From Megalonaias nervosa (Eukaryota > Mollusca > Bivalvia > Unionida > Unionidae), in assembly GCA_016617855.1 (NCBI GenBank), contig JAECUM010009852.1, forward strand, positions 62,001 to 126,000: a stretch of 64,000 nucleotides of DNA, read 5' to 3'. Both the position numbers and the translations under genes were made by a program. The stretch's first letter is position 1. Every line of letters begins with the position of its first letter. The notes below the pieces were generated by a model. The model searched no databases. It had not been told where the DNA came from and saw nothing but the letters and a program-made list of their open reading frames with translations. Positions 1 through 12,429 of this stretch are shown one piece after another.

Positions 1-3000
1 AAAGGCACAAGATAAATGGAGACATGATTTCAGTTTAGTGTTTTGAATTAAAAAAAATATGTATAGGTGTTAAGTGTACAAAAGATACTTTGTCATAAAT
101 GGTTTCAATTGAAAATATTTTATAGAACTCTACCAACTAATGTTCTTTCACACAAAATCAGAATTAGATATGTTCTTTTTGTACAGGAACAGGAGATTCA
201 CCTTTTTATATATTGTATGATTGCAAAAATTTTGGATGGAATTGTTCAGGTGACTGAGAGATTAATTCATACACCTTGTATATTTTAATTTCATAGCAGT
301 AGATGCAGTATTAGGAATAAATAAGACAAAGCTGATGAAAATTTTAATTTGATTTTACTCTTATGAGATAACTACATATTTAAATTACATATTCACAATA
401 AATTACCAAAGTTGGAAAAAGCTTAAGAAGGTACATGTATAATAAAAGTATCATTCTTGTTACGAATCATTTGCAAGCTACTTAAATGTTTAAACACAAT
501 AGATGTATTTTTTAGTTTTAAACTGATACATTTTCGGTTTTACTGATACATTTCAGTTTTCACTGATATATTTCAAAGATTAATGTACTTGACCAGAATA
601 AGCAAATAATTAGTTGCATGGTGATAGAGGTTTGGTTTGGTTTAGTTGGGTTTAATGCCATCTTTAATGGCCTCTTGTCAACATGGGATCTGTCTTAATG
701 ATCCTTCAGTCTTCTCCTGTCTTTTTTTTTTTTTTTTCCTCATCATCTCCTTCAGTCCTGGTTATTTCTTCAAGGTGTGTTTAAATGTCAATATCAGTTT
801 TGTGGAAATTCTCCATTAGAGTAAGTAGGGTAATTTCACAGCCTCATTTTTCGATATATTTATTGTCAAATAACTCAGTTTTTTGGTGCCATCAGAGTTG
901 TCTTTTCTTTATTGTACATGTACTCATAAGGCCTATAAGACATGGCAGTTGATAGATAAACAAGGTCAGCCATGCCACATTATTGCATCACATTGGAGAC
1001 TGTTGGTAAAGTAGAACAAGTTACCATGGTATGTGGGATAATGAGTTCAAAGTTATTTTAATAAACTGATATTGAAGACCTGTTGAAAAGAATCAGTCAT
1101 AATACAAATTTGAATGTGGGGAGTGATGTAAACTATACTTTAGCCATGGAGAGAAATTAACTGATAAATCATTTTTTGGGGGAATTATTTTAAAATATGC
1201 ACTGAATATAGGAGGATTAAATAAGGACTTTCTTTAGGTTAATGACTTTATTAAAATAGATCATGGAAAACCAGAATAGGATAGACAATCATGGCAAAAC
1301 ATTTATTCTTTTTATTTTGCAAGAACTTATGTGAAAATACTAATTAACAATAAAATCCTGAAAAATTCATGCAAGTCCTGTTGGCTAAGAAATTGCTTGA
1401 CGAAGTCTTATTTTATCCTCTTTTTTCTTCTTTTTTGTTTAGATAAAAAGTTTTTTATTACAAAGAATAATTGGTGCCTTAGTTTTCTTCATGAATAATA
1501 GTGTCAAGTAAAGTTATTCTTAAGGTTGTTTTGAAATCAGCATTGTTAAATTTTTCTGGCCCTTGGTAGAGTCATCATTGAAAACCATAAAGATTGAAGT
1601 ATTTTTGTGAATCTTCTTTTACAGAAAGTTATATTTTTCATTGAATAAACCATGAAAGATTTTATTATATACTTAAGTGTGAAGTATAAAATCTTGTTGC
1701 CAAAATAAATTTCATACTGTTTTCATTTTTACAGTTTCACATGTGAAAAGTATATCCTTACATCTTTGCATGTGAAAATATAAGATTTCCCATCATGCCT
1801 TATGAGCCTTGATTGTGTATGCCTACAGAAGTTAAACTAGCCTGGTTCCCAGCCCCCTGTGTAACTTTGGTCAAAAGTTCAGACCAGTCTAAAATTATAC
1901 CTGCAGTAACAATAACCAGCACTTTGTAAGCTACATTACATTTCAGAAATGGAGAATAACTTTTGCTGAAAAAAATTGACTTCATGATATTTGCATGTCT
2001 ATGAAGTTATTTCCCCCTTGCATCATTGGCAAACAATGATAAACCCACTATAATGCAAAAATGAATTGGACATTGTGGTCAGATCAGTTAGTTTTCAAAA
2101 CGTCAACAATATAATATACTGCAACTTATAAGGTCATCCCCATTTTACCACTCTCATATGTCGCTCATATTTATATGATTAGCCTATGAAAATGTGGTGA
2201 ATTTACAAAATAATTTGATTTTTAATAAAGGGGAGGGTATTGTGCTGAAGAGTGATTTTAAGCTTCATTTTCTTTTGGCAAGTCTGATATATAATAAAAG
2301 AAATGCTTTTTACTTTCGATTCTTTGGCAAGTCTAGTATATATAAACAAAATGCTATTTTCCTGTGTAAATGCTGGATATATTTCATTTTAATGTGCCAA
2401 AAATGCTTGTAGTTTTGCCACTCATTAAAATGTGTTTTTTTTGGTACCTTGTGATGAAGTATCCGTTGCTTAAAAACTATGTTAAATCTCACTTGCATGA
2501 AAATGTTTCCTGAGGTCATTTTAATTTTTACAAGTGAAAGAATATTATTTTGATCGCATATTTTAGTTGCTAGTTAAAACTGCCTTTCTGCTTTCTCTGT
2601 TTGCAACTTTATTTTCATAAAGTCACATAAACAATTTGCAATGAATTGTTAATTTATGAATTCATCATAAATTTATTTCATAAATATATTCATTCATTTA
2701 TTATCATTATGTAATTCACTGGATGAATGCATATTCGCTGTGAAAAACACATTTCGGAGGAAGTGGAAAGTAGTGGCAAATAATCTGGAAAGGGGTTTAT
2801 TCCTTTCATTGTCATGTCACCTAAAACCAATATGTATCAATATTCTCAGTACTTTGATTTTTCCTTTCCCAGTTTACAAAATGCATATATTGCAAAGCCT
2901 TAATCTTGTGATAACCAATTAGGAATATGATTAACAAAGGTGCATTTATTACAGTGACTTAATTTCTGTGATAACCTATTGGGATTATGATTAACAAAAT

Positions 3001-3675
3001 ATATAGATTTCAGACACTTAATTACTGTGATAGTATATTTGGACTATGACTAACAAAGGTACATATATTACAAAGACTTAATTACTGCGACAACCTATTA
3101 GGATTATCATTAACAAAAATGTATACATTATACACATTTAATCATTGTCATCACCTATTAGGAACGTAATTAACAAATGTGCATATATTAAAAATTTTAC
3201 TGTGATAAGATAACCAGTTAGGAATGTGGCTACCAAAGGTGCACATACTACAAAGACTTAATTGCTGTGATAATGTATTGAGAATATGGCTAACAAAGGT
3301 GTATATATGATGAACACATAATTACTATGACAACCTGTTAGAAATTTGTTTAACAAAAAATGCATCTATTACAAAGACCTTATTCCAGTAATAACCTATT
3401 TGGAGTATGACTAACAAAGGTGAACATATTACAAATACTTAATTACTGTAATAACCTATTTGAATATAACTTGCATATAATTACACAGACTTAATTACTG
3501 TAATTACCTATTAGAAATATGATTAGCAGTAACATTCAGGTTATTCCGTTTGGTTTTAAGATAAATTGAAAACCATTTCTTTAAGCATTCTGTTTAAGAA
3601 TTATCTTTCTTAAAGCTTTTGTACTAATAAATTAATTAGGACCCTGAACTAATTAATGATTCTTTCTTTCCACAG
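1..3675. other. Non-coding, presumably intronic or 5' of the GILT exons
   Basis: I see no convincing exon here; the open frames are short and AT-rich. A stretch near 625-720 resembles the dispersed 'gtttggttt...gggtttaatgcc' repeats common in bivalve genomes, but I recognise it only loosely. The 60-bp tandem repeat near the right end is listed separately. An upstream GILT exon with a CXXC motif was looked for and not found. Confidence 0.5.
2890..3530. repeat. Minisatellite, about 60-bp unit
   Basis: Around ten degenerate copies of a unit of about 60 bp follow one another. Each contains 'taattactgtgataacctat', then 'gattaacaaaggtg' and 'catatattacaaagac'. Copies differ by substitutions and small indels, so the array is old. 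It lies just before the first recognisable GILT exon. Confidence 0.85.
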
Positions 3676-3774
3676 ACATGTACTATTTATTTAGTTAAGA
3701 ACATCTCAGTGTACTTTCCATTTATCCACTGTATGGAGACTACAAGTGGGCCACAAGAGAAAGTTGCACAAAAG
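3676..3774 (+). CDS. GILT: GILT-like thiol reductase, internal exon (33 codons)
   Basis: This is a phase-0 exon with a pyrimidine-rich acceptor ending in cacag and a donor AAG|gtacag. It reads 33 codons without a stop and includes 'VYFPFIHCMETTSG', which matches the conserved FPFI-C-ME segment of gamma-interferon-inducible lysosomal thiol reductases (PF03227). GILT enzymes reduce protein disulphides in lysosomes and are secreted as glycoproteins; that is family knowledge. The next three exons continue the same protein in the correct order and phase. The signal peptide and CXXC active site must lie upstream and are not seen here, so the gene is partial in this window. The exon limits are inferred from splice signals and frame. 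Confidence 0.85.
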
Positions 3775-4899
3775 GTACAGTATTTCTTCTATGATATGAT
3801 ACAGGTCTTTTCCATGTGATATGTCCAAGCTACTCATAATTAGTGGCCACAGGTCCCTACATTGTGATAGGCCTTGGGTGACCACTGTGTGATAGGTTTG
3901 AGGTCCATGTTATGATAGGTCACAGGTCTCTACATTGTGATAGGCCTCCCATGTGTGTATAGTATTAAAAAAATGAAGTCATCAGGATCATGGAATAGTT
4001 GACTGTGAAATAAATGAATCATCTGTTCTTTTATTGCCACAACTGTCTCACCAAAGACTTTTTCTCCTTCAAAATATTCATGGTAATTGACAGCTATTTC
4101 ACCACAGACTTAAAAATATTCATGCCAATTTACAGAGTTACCCTTGAAGGTATGTGGTGAAAAATGATTTATTGATATCAGCAACACTTCGTAAGAATTC
4201 AATTACAGTAACATTACATCTTTTATTTCTTCAAGTATTTTCAAGAGGAGCATGATCTGCTTGAACATCAAACTAAAAAATTTAATTTCACACTTAAAAC
4301 ATAATTTTGAACTCCAAAACTCCCTGACATGGTCATGTTGGAAAAAGATGATTTTCAGTAATCTTAATAACACAAAAAAAGAAAATAAAGAAAGAAAAAG
4401 CCCATCAGTTCCATATATGCCTGCAACATGTAGCATGTATACACAGAAACAGTCTTGCTTAGAGTTCACTTATCCTTAGGGCAGTTTATATAGCAAAATG
4501 ACCTAAAGGTCATGAATAGCTTAACAAACATGCTAAGTTTGCGAGAATTTTTTTACAGATGTCTTCCTGCTTGGAAACTGTTATAACATGGTCAAGGCAA
4601 ATTTGTTGCCTAGATATGTGAAATTTAATCAAATTTATATGATTTCCTATTTTATTGATTTGTTTCAAAGTACTGTTCATTTTATCAAGATTTTATTATG
4701 TAACAATGAAAACTTATTCTTTGTCATAATTGTAACATATGAGAAGAAGTAATGTTTATAATAAAATCTATTAGTATTTTTTAAAAAGATTTTAGAATAA
4801 TATTCTCATTTGCAAAAGTCTTGTCCTGGATATAATTCCATGTAGCCTTCTTTAATGGTATCTTTGTGTAAATTAGAATCACTTCAACCCTCCAAGCAG

Positions 4900-5036
4900 T
4901 ATAAGTATTACTCTCAGTACTTTGATTTAGTAGCATGACACTACTGGGACAGTGCATCTATGAGGCTAAGATTGTTTTCACAGTATTTTGATTAAGTAGC
5001 ATAACATTGCTGGGACAGTGCATATATGAGGCTGAC
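4900..5036. repeat. 65-bp repeat, two copies
   Basis: Two copies of a unit contain 'tactttgattta-tagcat' and 'actgggacagtgcat'. The same unit reappears as an array at 6610-6965, so this is a split or dispersed minisatellite. A foldback element begins right after the second copy. Confidence 0.75.
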
Positions 5037-5041
5037 ATATA

Positions 5042-5194
5042 GAATCTATATTGGGGTTTGGACTGAGACAAGGAAATCCCAGTCAAGGTGTTACATTATT
5101 TGTTTCCATACGAGGCTTGTCGAGTGGGGAGACATAAAATGTAACCCTGCGATTGGGATTTCCTTGTCTCGGTCCAAACCCCAATGTAGATTAT
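5042..5194. mobile_element. Foldback MITE, about 150 bp
   Basis: A left arm beginning 'ctatattggggtttggact' and ending 'gacaaggaaatccc' is inverted almost perfectly at the right end ('gggatttccttgtctcgg'). The arms are about 35 bp with very few mismatches. The loop has a smaller nested inverted pair (gttacat/atgtaac). There is no coding capacity, so this looks like a non-autonomous DNA transposon or foldback element. The superfamily is not assigned. Confidence 0.8.
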
Positions 5195-5603
5195 TTTTCT
5201 CACCCAATATTTTCCTTTAAAGTAAAAAGAACTCTTCACTAGTGTAGTATAGTTCACATCCAAATGTTTACATGCGGCTCATTAATACAAATATGTTAAT
5301 GAGGGCTGTTGTGTGACCGTTGCATCCGAAGTACAGAGTTTATACACATGAGCAAAGAAAAATAACAACATAAAACGTTGCATAGTAATGAGGTATTATC
5401 ACATTTAATATATGGATGTTATATGAAACTAACAATAAATAATTAATATTTATTGCAAGAAACTGTTTAATTTCATCAGTTCCAATTTTGAAAGGTTATA
5501 TTGTAAATAATGAAATGATACTGGGTACTCAGCTCTACTGTAGTTATACTTAGTACAAGCTGTAATGAAGTGTAACATGTTGCATTAGATTATTCAAGGG
5601 TAA

Positions 5604-5813
5604 TTAGAGATCTGTGTCACTGTCGTATATAACTCTCCTTTTCTTTGGAGGAGGTGAAACTGTTTGTGACATACTTGTGTTGTCCTTAATTGTAAAATTA
5701 CCCACGTGTATAAAAGACCCTCCAGATATGGACCTTAGTGGATAAACATGTGCTAAACTTTCAAGTTCACGGATTCTTTGAAAATTTATTTTTCTGTCTT
5801 GGAAATATGGCAA
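5604..5813 (-). CDS. Unrecognised 69-codon frame with a basic nuclear-signal-like tail
   Basis: This open frame ends with 'PPPKKRRVIYDSDTDL', which resembles an SV40-type nuclear localisation signal followed by an acidic tail. The composition is more protein-like than the surrounding frames. No promoter, splice context or homologous domain is recognised. It could be the C-terminal end of a decayed transposon protein, an exon of an antisense gene, or chance. Confidence 0.25.
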   Translation of the reverse strand: MPYFQDRKINFQRIRELESLAHVYPLRSISGGSFIHVGNFTIKDNTSMSQTVSPPPKKRRVIYDSDTDL

Positions 5814-6081
5814 GTGCTATAGTGAAATTTGCTTATGGATTAATGTGTTGATGGATAAATGATTCCTTCTGGCTGGTAAGTGCATTATTTGTCATTAAAT
5901 ATTGTAGGCATATTTTTGATTCAACTGGGGCACATTGGAGATGCTTGACATAATTAGAATAAAGCATGTTTGACATAACACATTTCTGGCTGTTACTAAG
6001 TTTTCTGTAGTTGTTGGGAGGCTATGAAGTATATAGGTCTATAGTCTATGTGCATGGATCAGTGTTTTATATCATAGTTCA

Positions 6082-6289
6082 TTTCACACAGCATTGAGAA
6101 GTTTATCTTATCTGTAGCACAGTCAATTTTCAGGTCAGATTCATTAAATGTAGCTAACAGTATATAATTTGTTTCACACAAAGTATTTAAAACTAGTTAG
6201 GTAGCTTTAGCTACATTTAATGACACTGACCTGAAAATGTACTGAGTTAGGCCTGCATATAGGATAAAATGGACCATGCTGTGTGAAAC
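6082..6289. mobile_element. Foldback element, about 208 bp
   Basis: The left arm starts 'tttcacacagcat' and includes 'ttttcaggtcag' and 'attaaatgtagcta'. The same elements recur in inverse order and complement up to 'atgctgtgtgaaa'. The arms are about 80 bp with several mismatches, and no coding frame spans them. This is a MITE-like element inside the GILT intron. Confidence 0.7.
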
Positions 6290-6609
6290 TAACTAGCAAA
6301 ATACCAAATAGCTCGACATCGTGTTCATGTGTATGTCTCTCTCGAAATGTTTTTGTATGGTATGTTCTCAAAGATCAATTGACCTTAAGTTACTATGCTT
6401 TGTTGTTATGTATATGTTGTTCTTGTTGTTTGTTTTTAGAACAACTTCATCAGGCACAGCAGAAGACAACAAGGTTTTTTTTTTTTTTAAAAGTAGTTCT
6501 GAGTGCATGGATACCTTGACTGAGACAACTGGTCTGAGATGACTAGACTGAGATAAGAAAAGTAAGGTTAGCAAAACAGCTAGATTTCTCTGTCGCATGG
6601 GTGAGAAAT

Positions 6610-6965
6610 TGTATTCTCATTACTTTGATAAAATAGCATGGCACTACTGGATAGTGCTTTTATGAAGTTAACATTGTATTCTTGGTACTTTGATTTGGTA
6701 GCATGACACTACTAGGACAGTGTATTTATGAGGCAAAAACTATTTCTCAGTACTTTGATTCAGTAGCATGACACTACTGGGACAGTGCATTTATGAGGCT
6801 GTGATTGTATTCTTGGTAATTGATTCAATAGGATGACACTACTGGGACAGAGCATTTATGAGGCTAAGATTGTATTCGTGAACTTTGATTTGCATTTGTG
6901 AGGATAATATTGTGTTCTCAATACTTCGATTCAGTAGCATGACACTACGTAATGTATTTATGTTG
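6610..6965. repeat. 65-bp minisatellite array
   Basis: About six degenerate copies share 'agcatgacactactgggaca' and 'tttatgaggct'. They are the same family as the two copies at 4900-5036. They lie just upstream of the second GILT exon. Confidence 0.85.
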
Positions 6966-7248
6966 CTAACATTGTCCAGTCTTCATATACAGCATGTTGC
7001 CCTTGGCAGCAGTGTGCAATGGGCCCGTTTGACTGAGTTGATGGTAAGATTGGTAGGATGGGCCAGTTTGTCGGAGGATGGGTGTTTATTAAAAGAATGA
7101 GCAATTCAAACAGTTCTTCCTAATTATCTAAGCCAGTGTATTTCATTCAACTGTTTACAAAATGTTACAAATGGATGATTGTCTGAAAAGATATTGCTTT
7201 CAACAAGGTCTGATTATTTTAAATATCTGAAAATGTTTTATTTTGCAG

Positions 7249-7398
7249 TGTGCCTCTGAGTTCAAAGGAATAAATTTGGACAAGATAATGGGATGTTCCA
7301 CAGGCACTCTGGGTAATGAACTAGAACACCAGATGGCTCTGCAGACCAATGCTCTACAGCCACCCCACGATTTTGTACCCTGGGTGACTCTAAATGGG
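7249..7398 (+). CDS. GILT: GILT-like thiol reductase, internal exon (50 codons)
   Basis: This phase-0 exon runs from acceptor 'ttttgcag|TGT' to donor 'AATGGG|gtagag'. It encodes 'CASEFKGINLDKIMGC' near the start and 'PPHDFVPWVTLNG' at the end. The PPH-(Y/F)-VPWV-(T)-NG signature is the most diagnostic C-terminal block of the GILT family, and the flanking cysteines are the usual disulphide partners. The reading continues directly into 'VHTDDIQ' of the next exon. This exon identifies the gene with high confidence. Confidence 0.92.
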
Positions 7399-7849
7399 GT
7401 AGAGTATTCCAAATACCTGTATATGTTAACTATACTTAAAAATTGTTGTTATTATCATTATTATTATTATTATTAACAGATTTGCACAACTAAATCAATA
7501 TAAAGTACATGTACTGTACAGGTTGCTCCATGATCACAAACTTGAAGACCCCATTTGATCAATTTCTCATCAGCGATATTCCAAGGAAATCTAGGTACCA
7601 AATCTCAGACTCCTCCCCGCCTCCAAAAATTAAATTGGTGGTCCCTAACAAGAATATAATTTTTTTGAACCACCAAAACTGATGTCCTGAAAAATAAATG
7701 TATTTACTTTATTTCATTACAATTATTATTTTATGTTGCACATACATTTATTGAAATGTCACCACCACCGTGACTTAAAAATGTAAATTCACTCTTTCCC
7801 CTTATGAAAATGATTGAGGGAAAGTGAAGAAATCACTATTTTCAGTTCA

Positions 7850-8165
7850 GTTAGTATTAACAAGAGTATAAATCAGGGAGATATCATTACTTTCAGAAAA
7901 AGAGTATTAACAAAAGTATAAATCCAGAACATATCACTGCTTTCAGATCAAAGGGTATTAACAAAAGTATAAATTAGGAAGATATCATTACTTTCAGACA
8001 AAGAGTATTAATAGAAGTATAAATTAGGAAGATATCACTGCTTTCAGATCAAAGGGTATTAACAGAAGTATAAATTAGGAAGATATCACTGCTTTCAGAT
8101 CAAAGGGTGTTAACAAAAGTATAAATCAGGAAGATATCACTGCTTTCAGATTGGTGAGTATTAAT
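7850..8165. repeat. Minisatellite, about 58-bp unit
   Basis: About six copies contain 'tattaacaaaagtataaat', 'aggaagatatcactgctttc' and 'agatcaaaggg'. They are intronic in the GILT gene and have no coding meaning. Confidence 0.85.
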
Positions 8166-8496
8166 GAAAGTTAATGTTAAAAATTATGATGGTACATCAG
8201 CATGTGTACTTGTATTATAAAAACAGTAGATAAAGATTTTAAGGGACTAACCATTGAATTTGTACAGGGGTGGGGGGTGAGATTGTTTTGAAAAATATTT
8301 CATTTCCCAAATAACTTGACAATATATTTTGCCTCAGATTTGTAGAAAGTCTTGTTTCAGAAGATGATCCCAGGTCTATCCACTCACTCCCCCTCTGAAA
8401 ATTAGATGATGAGTCCCAAACTTGAAAAAGTCTGTAATGCAGTTATGCAGCCCCTTCAGATTAAAGACATAAACTATTGTACTTACTTGTGTTTAA

Positions 8497-8690
8497 GTCG
8501 ATTCCAGTTGTAAGCTGTGCAGACCCAGATCTGCCTTTTCATAATGCACCAGCAGATCAGGGTCTGCAGTTCTGTTAAGACTAATCAGTAGAACAAACAT
8601 CATAGACTCAGATCTGTTGGCACAGTATGTGAAAGCAGATCAGGGTCTATGTTGTTTTGCAGTTGGATCCGACTTGTAAGCAAATAAAGA
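8497..8690. mobile_element. Foldback/MITE-like element
   Basis: A left arm 'gattccagttgtaag...cagacccagatctgc' is matched in inverse orientation by 'gcagatcagggtctatg...gcagttggatccgac'. A related end ('ttgggtccgactgcaaa') occurs near 62727, so a dispersed family is likely. The arms are imperfect and no transposase is present. Confidence 0.55.
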
Positions 8691-8983
8691 TGGTACAGTA
8701 TGTGTTTCTAAAAATGCTTAATGGCATCTAAATGGTAATTATTAACAAGACCTGTAAATAGAGAATTTCTGTCAAGACTGCTTTAAGATCCATTGTAACA
8801 GTGTACTAGAACCAACTGTGTTCTGTGTATCCATGTGTCTTTTGGTTGTCTATTATAAAAAAGTTCTCAAAGTTTGCAGACAAAAGTGTGAATTATGTTT
8901 TCTTGCAAGTGTTTAGTTGTAAGTAGAATTTCATCAAGTTTTGAAGTAAAACAGACCACAATAATGACCTTTTTTCTTTCTAG

Positions 8984-9052
8984 GTTCATACTGATGACAT
9001 ACAGGACAAGGCAGAAAGGGACCTTGTAAACTTGATATGTCAAACTTACCAG
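8984..9052 (+). CDS. GILT: GILT-like thiol reductase, internal exon (23 codons)
   Basis: The acceptor 'tttctttctag|GTT' and donor 'TACCAG|gtgaag' define a 23-codon phase-0 exon. It encodes 'VHTDDIQDKAERDL' and ends 'LICQTYQ'. The preceding exon ends in N-G, giving the family's NG-(V)-H-T junction. The segment corresponds to the helix and conserved cysteine near the GILT C-terminus. Confidence 0.9.
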
Positions 9053-10884
9053 GTGAAGAAACCATCATACTTCACCCATTGACCTTACAAACTTAATATT
9101 CATATGATAGATCTTTCATGAGGGAGATTCATTGATTGTAACATTTAATTTTGCCAAATGAATTAATTGGAAATATTCTTAAAGGTATTAAAGATTTTCC
9201 TTCAGTACTGTGCACAAAGTGAAGGTTTTTTCCAGGCAGATACTGTTGGGTTCATACAAGTTTGACCAGTGTATGGATGTAGCCAATATTAGTACCTTTG
9301 TTCAGTATTATAAAGACCTTGTTCGGTAAAAATATTCAGTCAGTTTACAAAGGAAGTCTTCAAAGAAGGTCATGCTTAGAAAGAACCAGTCTGCAAGGAA
9401 GGCCTAGTTACAGACCAATCTGAAAAGAAGGCCTTGATTATGTAGAGCCAGTCTGCAACAGAGGTCTTGTTGAGAAAGAGAATACCTGCAAAGAAGGCTT
9501 GGTTTGATAGAGCCAGTCTGCAACAGAGGTCTTGGTTAGAGAGGCCATTAAGGCTAAATCTCACTGAACTTTAAAATATCTACTGGAATGAAAAGAAATC
9601 ATCCAGAATTCTGTTCCATAATGAAGTGCTTTTTAAGTAAAAACAAAAACTAATAACAATTGTCAGTTGATTTCTAATAATAAACATTGCCAAGTCTTAA
9701 TAAGAAGACATTAATCAACAAGCAATGTTTTATTAATTGATGGTATATGAAATTCAGAGGGTCAGAACAGTACTAACGAAGCTGTACTTCACATATAAAT
9801 TATAGTCTGGGAGAGACAATCATGATATGACTTTGGATGGTCATTGTTTTCATTATCTTCACAATGACCAGGTAATAATGTCATACATATTGTATTTGAG
9901 ATATTGTGGAGTGACATCTTTCCTACTGTGCCAATACTATAGATTTCATGGATAAATTGGATAGCTAATTTATTTTCATTGGACATTAAAATTATCGATA
10001 CAAGTTATTAAACTTAATTAATAACAAACTGGTCATATTCCACTCATTTAATAAATATTGTATATATAATGAAGGCATATCTACACATATCATGTACTGT
10101 ATGTTTTAGACAGATGAAATAATTGGAAAGTTGGTCCAAAAGGTGCATGTCTGGTTCATTATTACCCAAGTTAATGATTTGAGTTGCTGTTTAAAGTAAC
10201 AGATATTGATTCATAACATTACATATGTGTTTTATTCCAAGTCATTAGAAAGAATAAGTTTGGTTTGACATGGGGACAAATCAAGGCCATTAGGGTGAGT
10301 TGTATTCATAAGCCATATCAAAAAAGTTCTTTCACTAAACTTAGAATAAAACACAATTGTGGTTTTATATTTATTACATACTTTTGTGCATCTAAAAGTA
10401 TTGATATGTGGATAACAAAGAATACACTAAAGCAGTTGCAGTCTGGATTTGTGATACATAAAACTGCATTTGTGGTTTGTACTGAGTTGACAGAAGGGAC
10501 TAGTTTGACATGGTATAGGAATATGTCATGGTCTGATGGCCTTGACATTCGTATGCTGATCAAATGACTTCTTCCCCCCCCCCGACTCAGTACAAAACAC
10601 AACTGCAGTTTAGTGTTATATAACCCGTTTTTTTAAGCTTTCTAAATATTTTTAGCTTTACTGTATGAATGAAGTTCAAAAGAATCTGCGATTTATAAAT
10701 GTTTAATTCACTGCATCTGAAAATATCTATGACATTAATGTCAGAGAAGTCAACTAAGTAGTTTGAATCTGGTTGTGTGATATGGAAATATGGATTGAAC
10801 AGCTGTATTGAATGCTAGGTCAATCAGGTACAATTAAATATGTATTTAACACAGTAACACAGACTGAGCATCTGTGTCAAACAC

Positions 10885-11845
10885 TCTATAGCTCAATAAT
10901 AATTCCATTCACACTGTATAACTCAATATTTCTAGTCACATTCAATAGTTCAATAATAATTCCATTCACACTGTACAGCTCAATAATAATTCCATTCAAA
11001 CTGTATAGCTCAATAATTTGATTCACACTGTAGTTCAATATTAATTCCATTCACACTCTATAGCTCAGTAATAATTCCATTCACACTGTATAGTTTAATA
11101 ATTATTCCCTTTCATTATGTAACTTTATAATAATTCATTCACACCGTACAGCTCGGTAACAATTCCATTCACACTGTATAGCTCAATAATTATTCCATTC
11201 ACACTGTTTAACTGGATAATAATTCCATTCACACTGAATAACTTAATAATTTTAGTCACATTCTATATCTCAATAATAATAACGTTAATAATTCCATTCA
11301 AAGTGCATAACACAATAATTCTATTCGCACTTTATAACTCAATAATAATTCTATTCACACTATATAGCTCAATAATAATTCCATTCACACTGCATAACTC
11401 AATAATAATTTCGTTAACACTGTGTAGCTCAGTAATAATTCCATTCACATTACAGCTCAATAATAATTCATTCACAGTGTAGCTCAATAATAATTCCATT
11501 CTCACTGTACAGCTCAATAATAATTCCATTCACACTGTACAGCTCAATAATAATTCCATTCACACTGTACAGCTCAATAATAATTCCATTCACACTGTAC
11601 AGCTCAATAATAATTCCATTAACACTGTACAGCTCAATAATAATTCCATTCTCACTGTACAGCTCAATAATAATTCCATTCACACTGTACAGCTCAATAA
11701 TAATTCCATTAACACTGTGTAGCTCAGTAATAATTCCATTCACACTGTACAGCTCAATAATAATTCCATTCACACTATATAGTTCAGTTTTAATTTCATT
11801 CATAATGTATAGTTCCACATTAATTCCATTTACACTGCATAGCTA
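10885..11845. repeat. 30-bp minisatellite
   Basis: About thirty copies of a 30-bp unit contain 'ctcaataataattccattca' plus 'cactgtacag'. The 3' half (about 11460-11780) is nearly homogeneous and the 5' half is more degenerate. Because 30 is a multiple of 3, an artificial minus-strand open frame with a 10-residue periodicity appears over the array; I do not regard it as a gene. Confidence 0.95.
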
Positions 11846-12025
11846 AAAATACAAATTTTAAAAGAGATAAAGATGGGGTATTATTAAATAAAATCCACAT
11901 TTGTGTTTTGCTCAGAGTTGTGGAAAACAACACATTTTGTATGGTGTTTGAATACATCTCAGCCTAATGGCATGAATATATCCCAACAACTTATTGAACA
12001 TTTTCTTTCTGCAGACTGCGAACAA

Positions 12026-12027
<2 letters not shown>

Positions 12028-12079
<52 letters not shown>
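12028..12079. repeat. (AT)n microsatellite
   Basis: An uninterrupted AT dinucleotide run of about 50 bp lies within the last GILT intron. Confidence 0.95.
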
Positions 12080-12083
<4 letters not shown>

Positions 12084-12429
12084 GTGCATTTATGGATTAA
12101 TTATAATCTATTAACATTATAATCTTTGCTGTGTATCATATATTTTTAAAAAAAAAATAATTTCATTAATGGAACAATTTTATTAAAAGTCATTCAGACT
12201 GAAACACATGTACCTAAGGATGAAATTTATATTACATATTTGAATATAATGGTTAGAATCATGGTTATCCCCAGACAGCTAGGCATGGCAGAGATATAAC
12301 TGCATATATGGGAATTTTTAGTACAGTAAAGTTTCATCAGAGGGCAGGGTGATGGTTGCCTCTTGTTGCAGTTTAAACACAGCAAAGTCTCATCTGGGGG
12401 ATGAATGCTGACAGCCTGTAGGGGCATTT

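Larger units (their letters stand above)
3775..7248 (+). other. GILT intron with repeats
   Basis: This intron joins two phase-0 exons. It holds short 'tgataggtcacaggtc' repeats near 3830-3950, two arrays of a 65-bp repeat, two foldback elements and an unexplained minus-strand frame, all listed separately. No additional GILT exon is apparent. Confidence 0.6.

Noticed and set aside
11332..11818. Open minus-strand frames with a 10-residue periodicity
   Set aside because: They are produced by the 30-bp minisatellite, whose unit length is a multiple of three; there is no other coding evidence.
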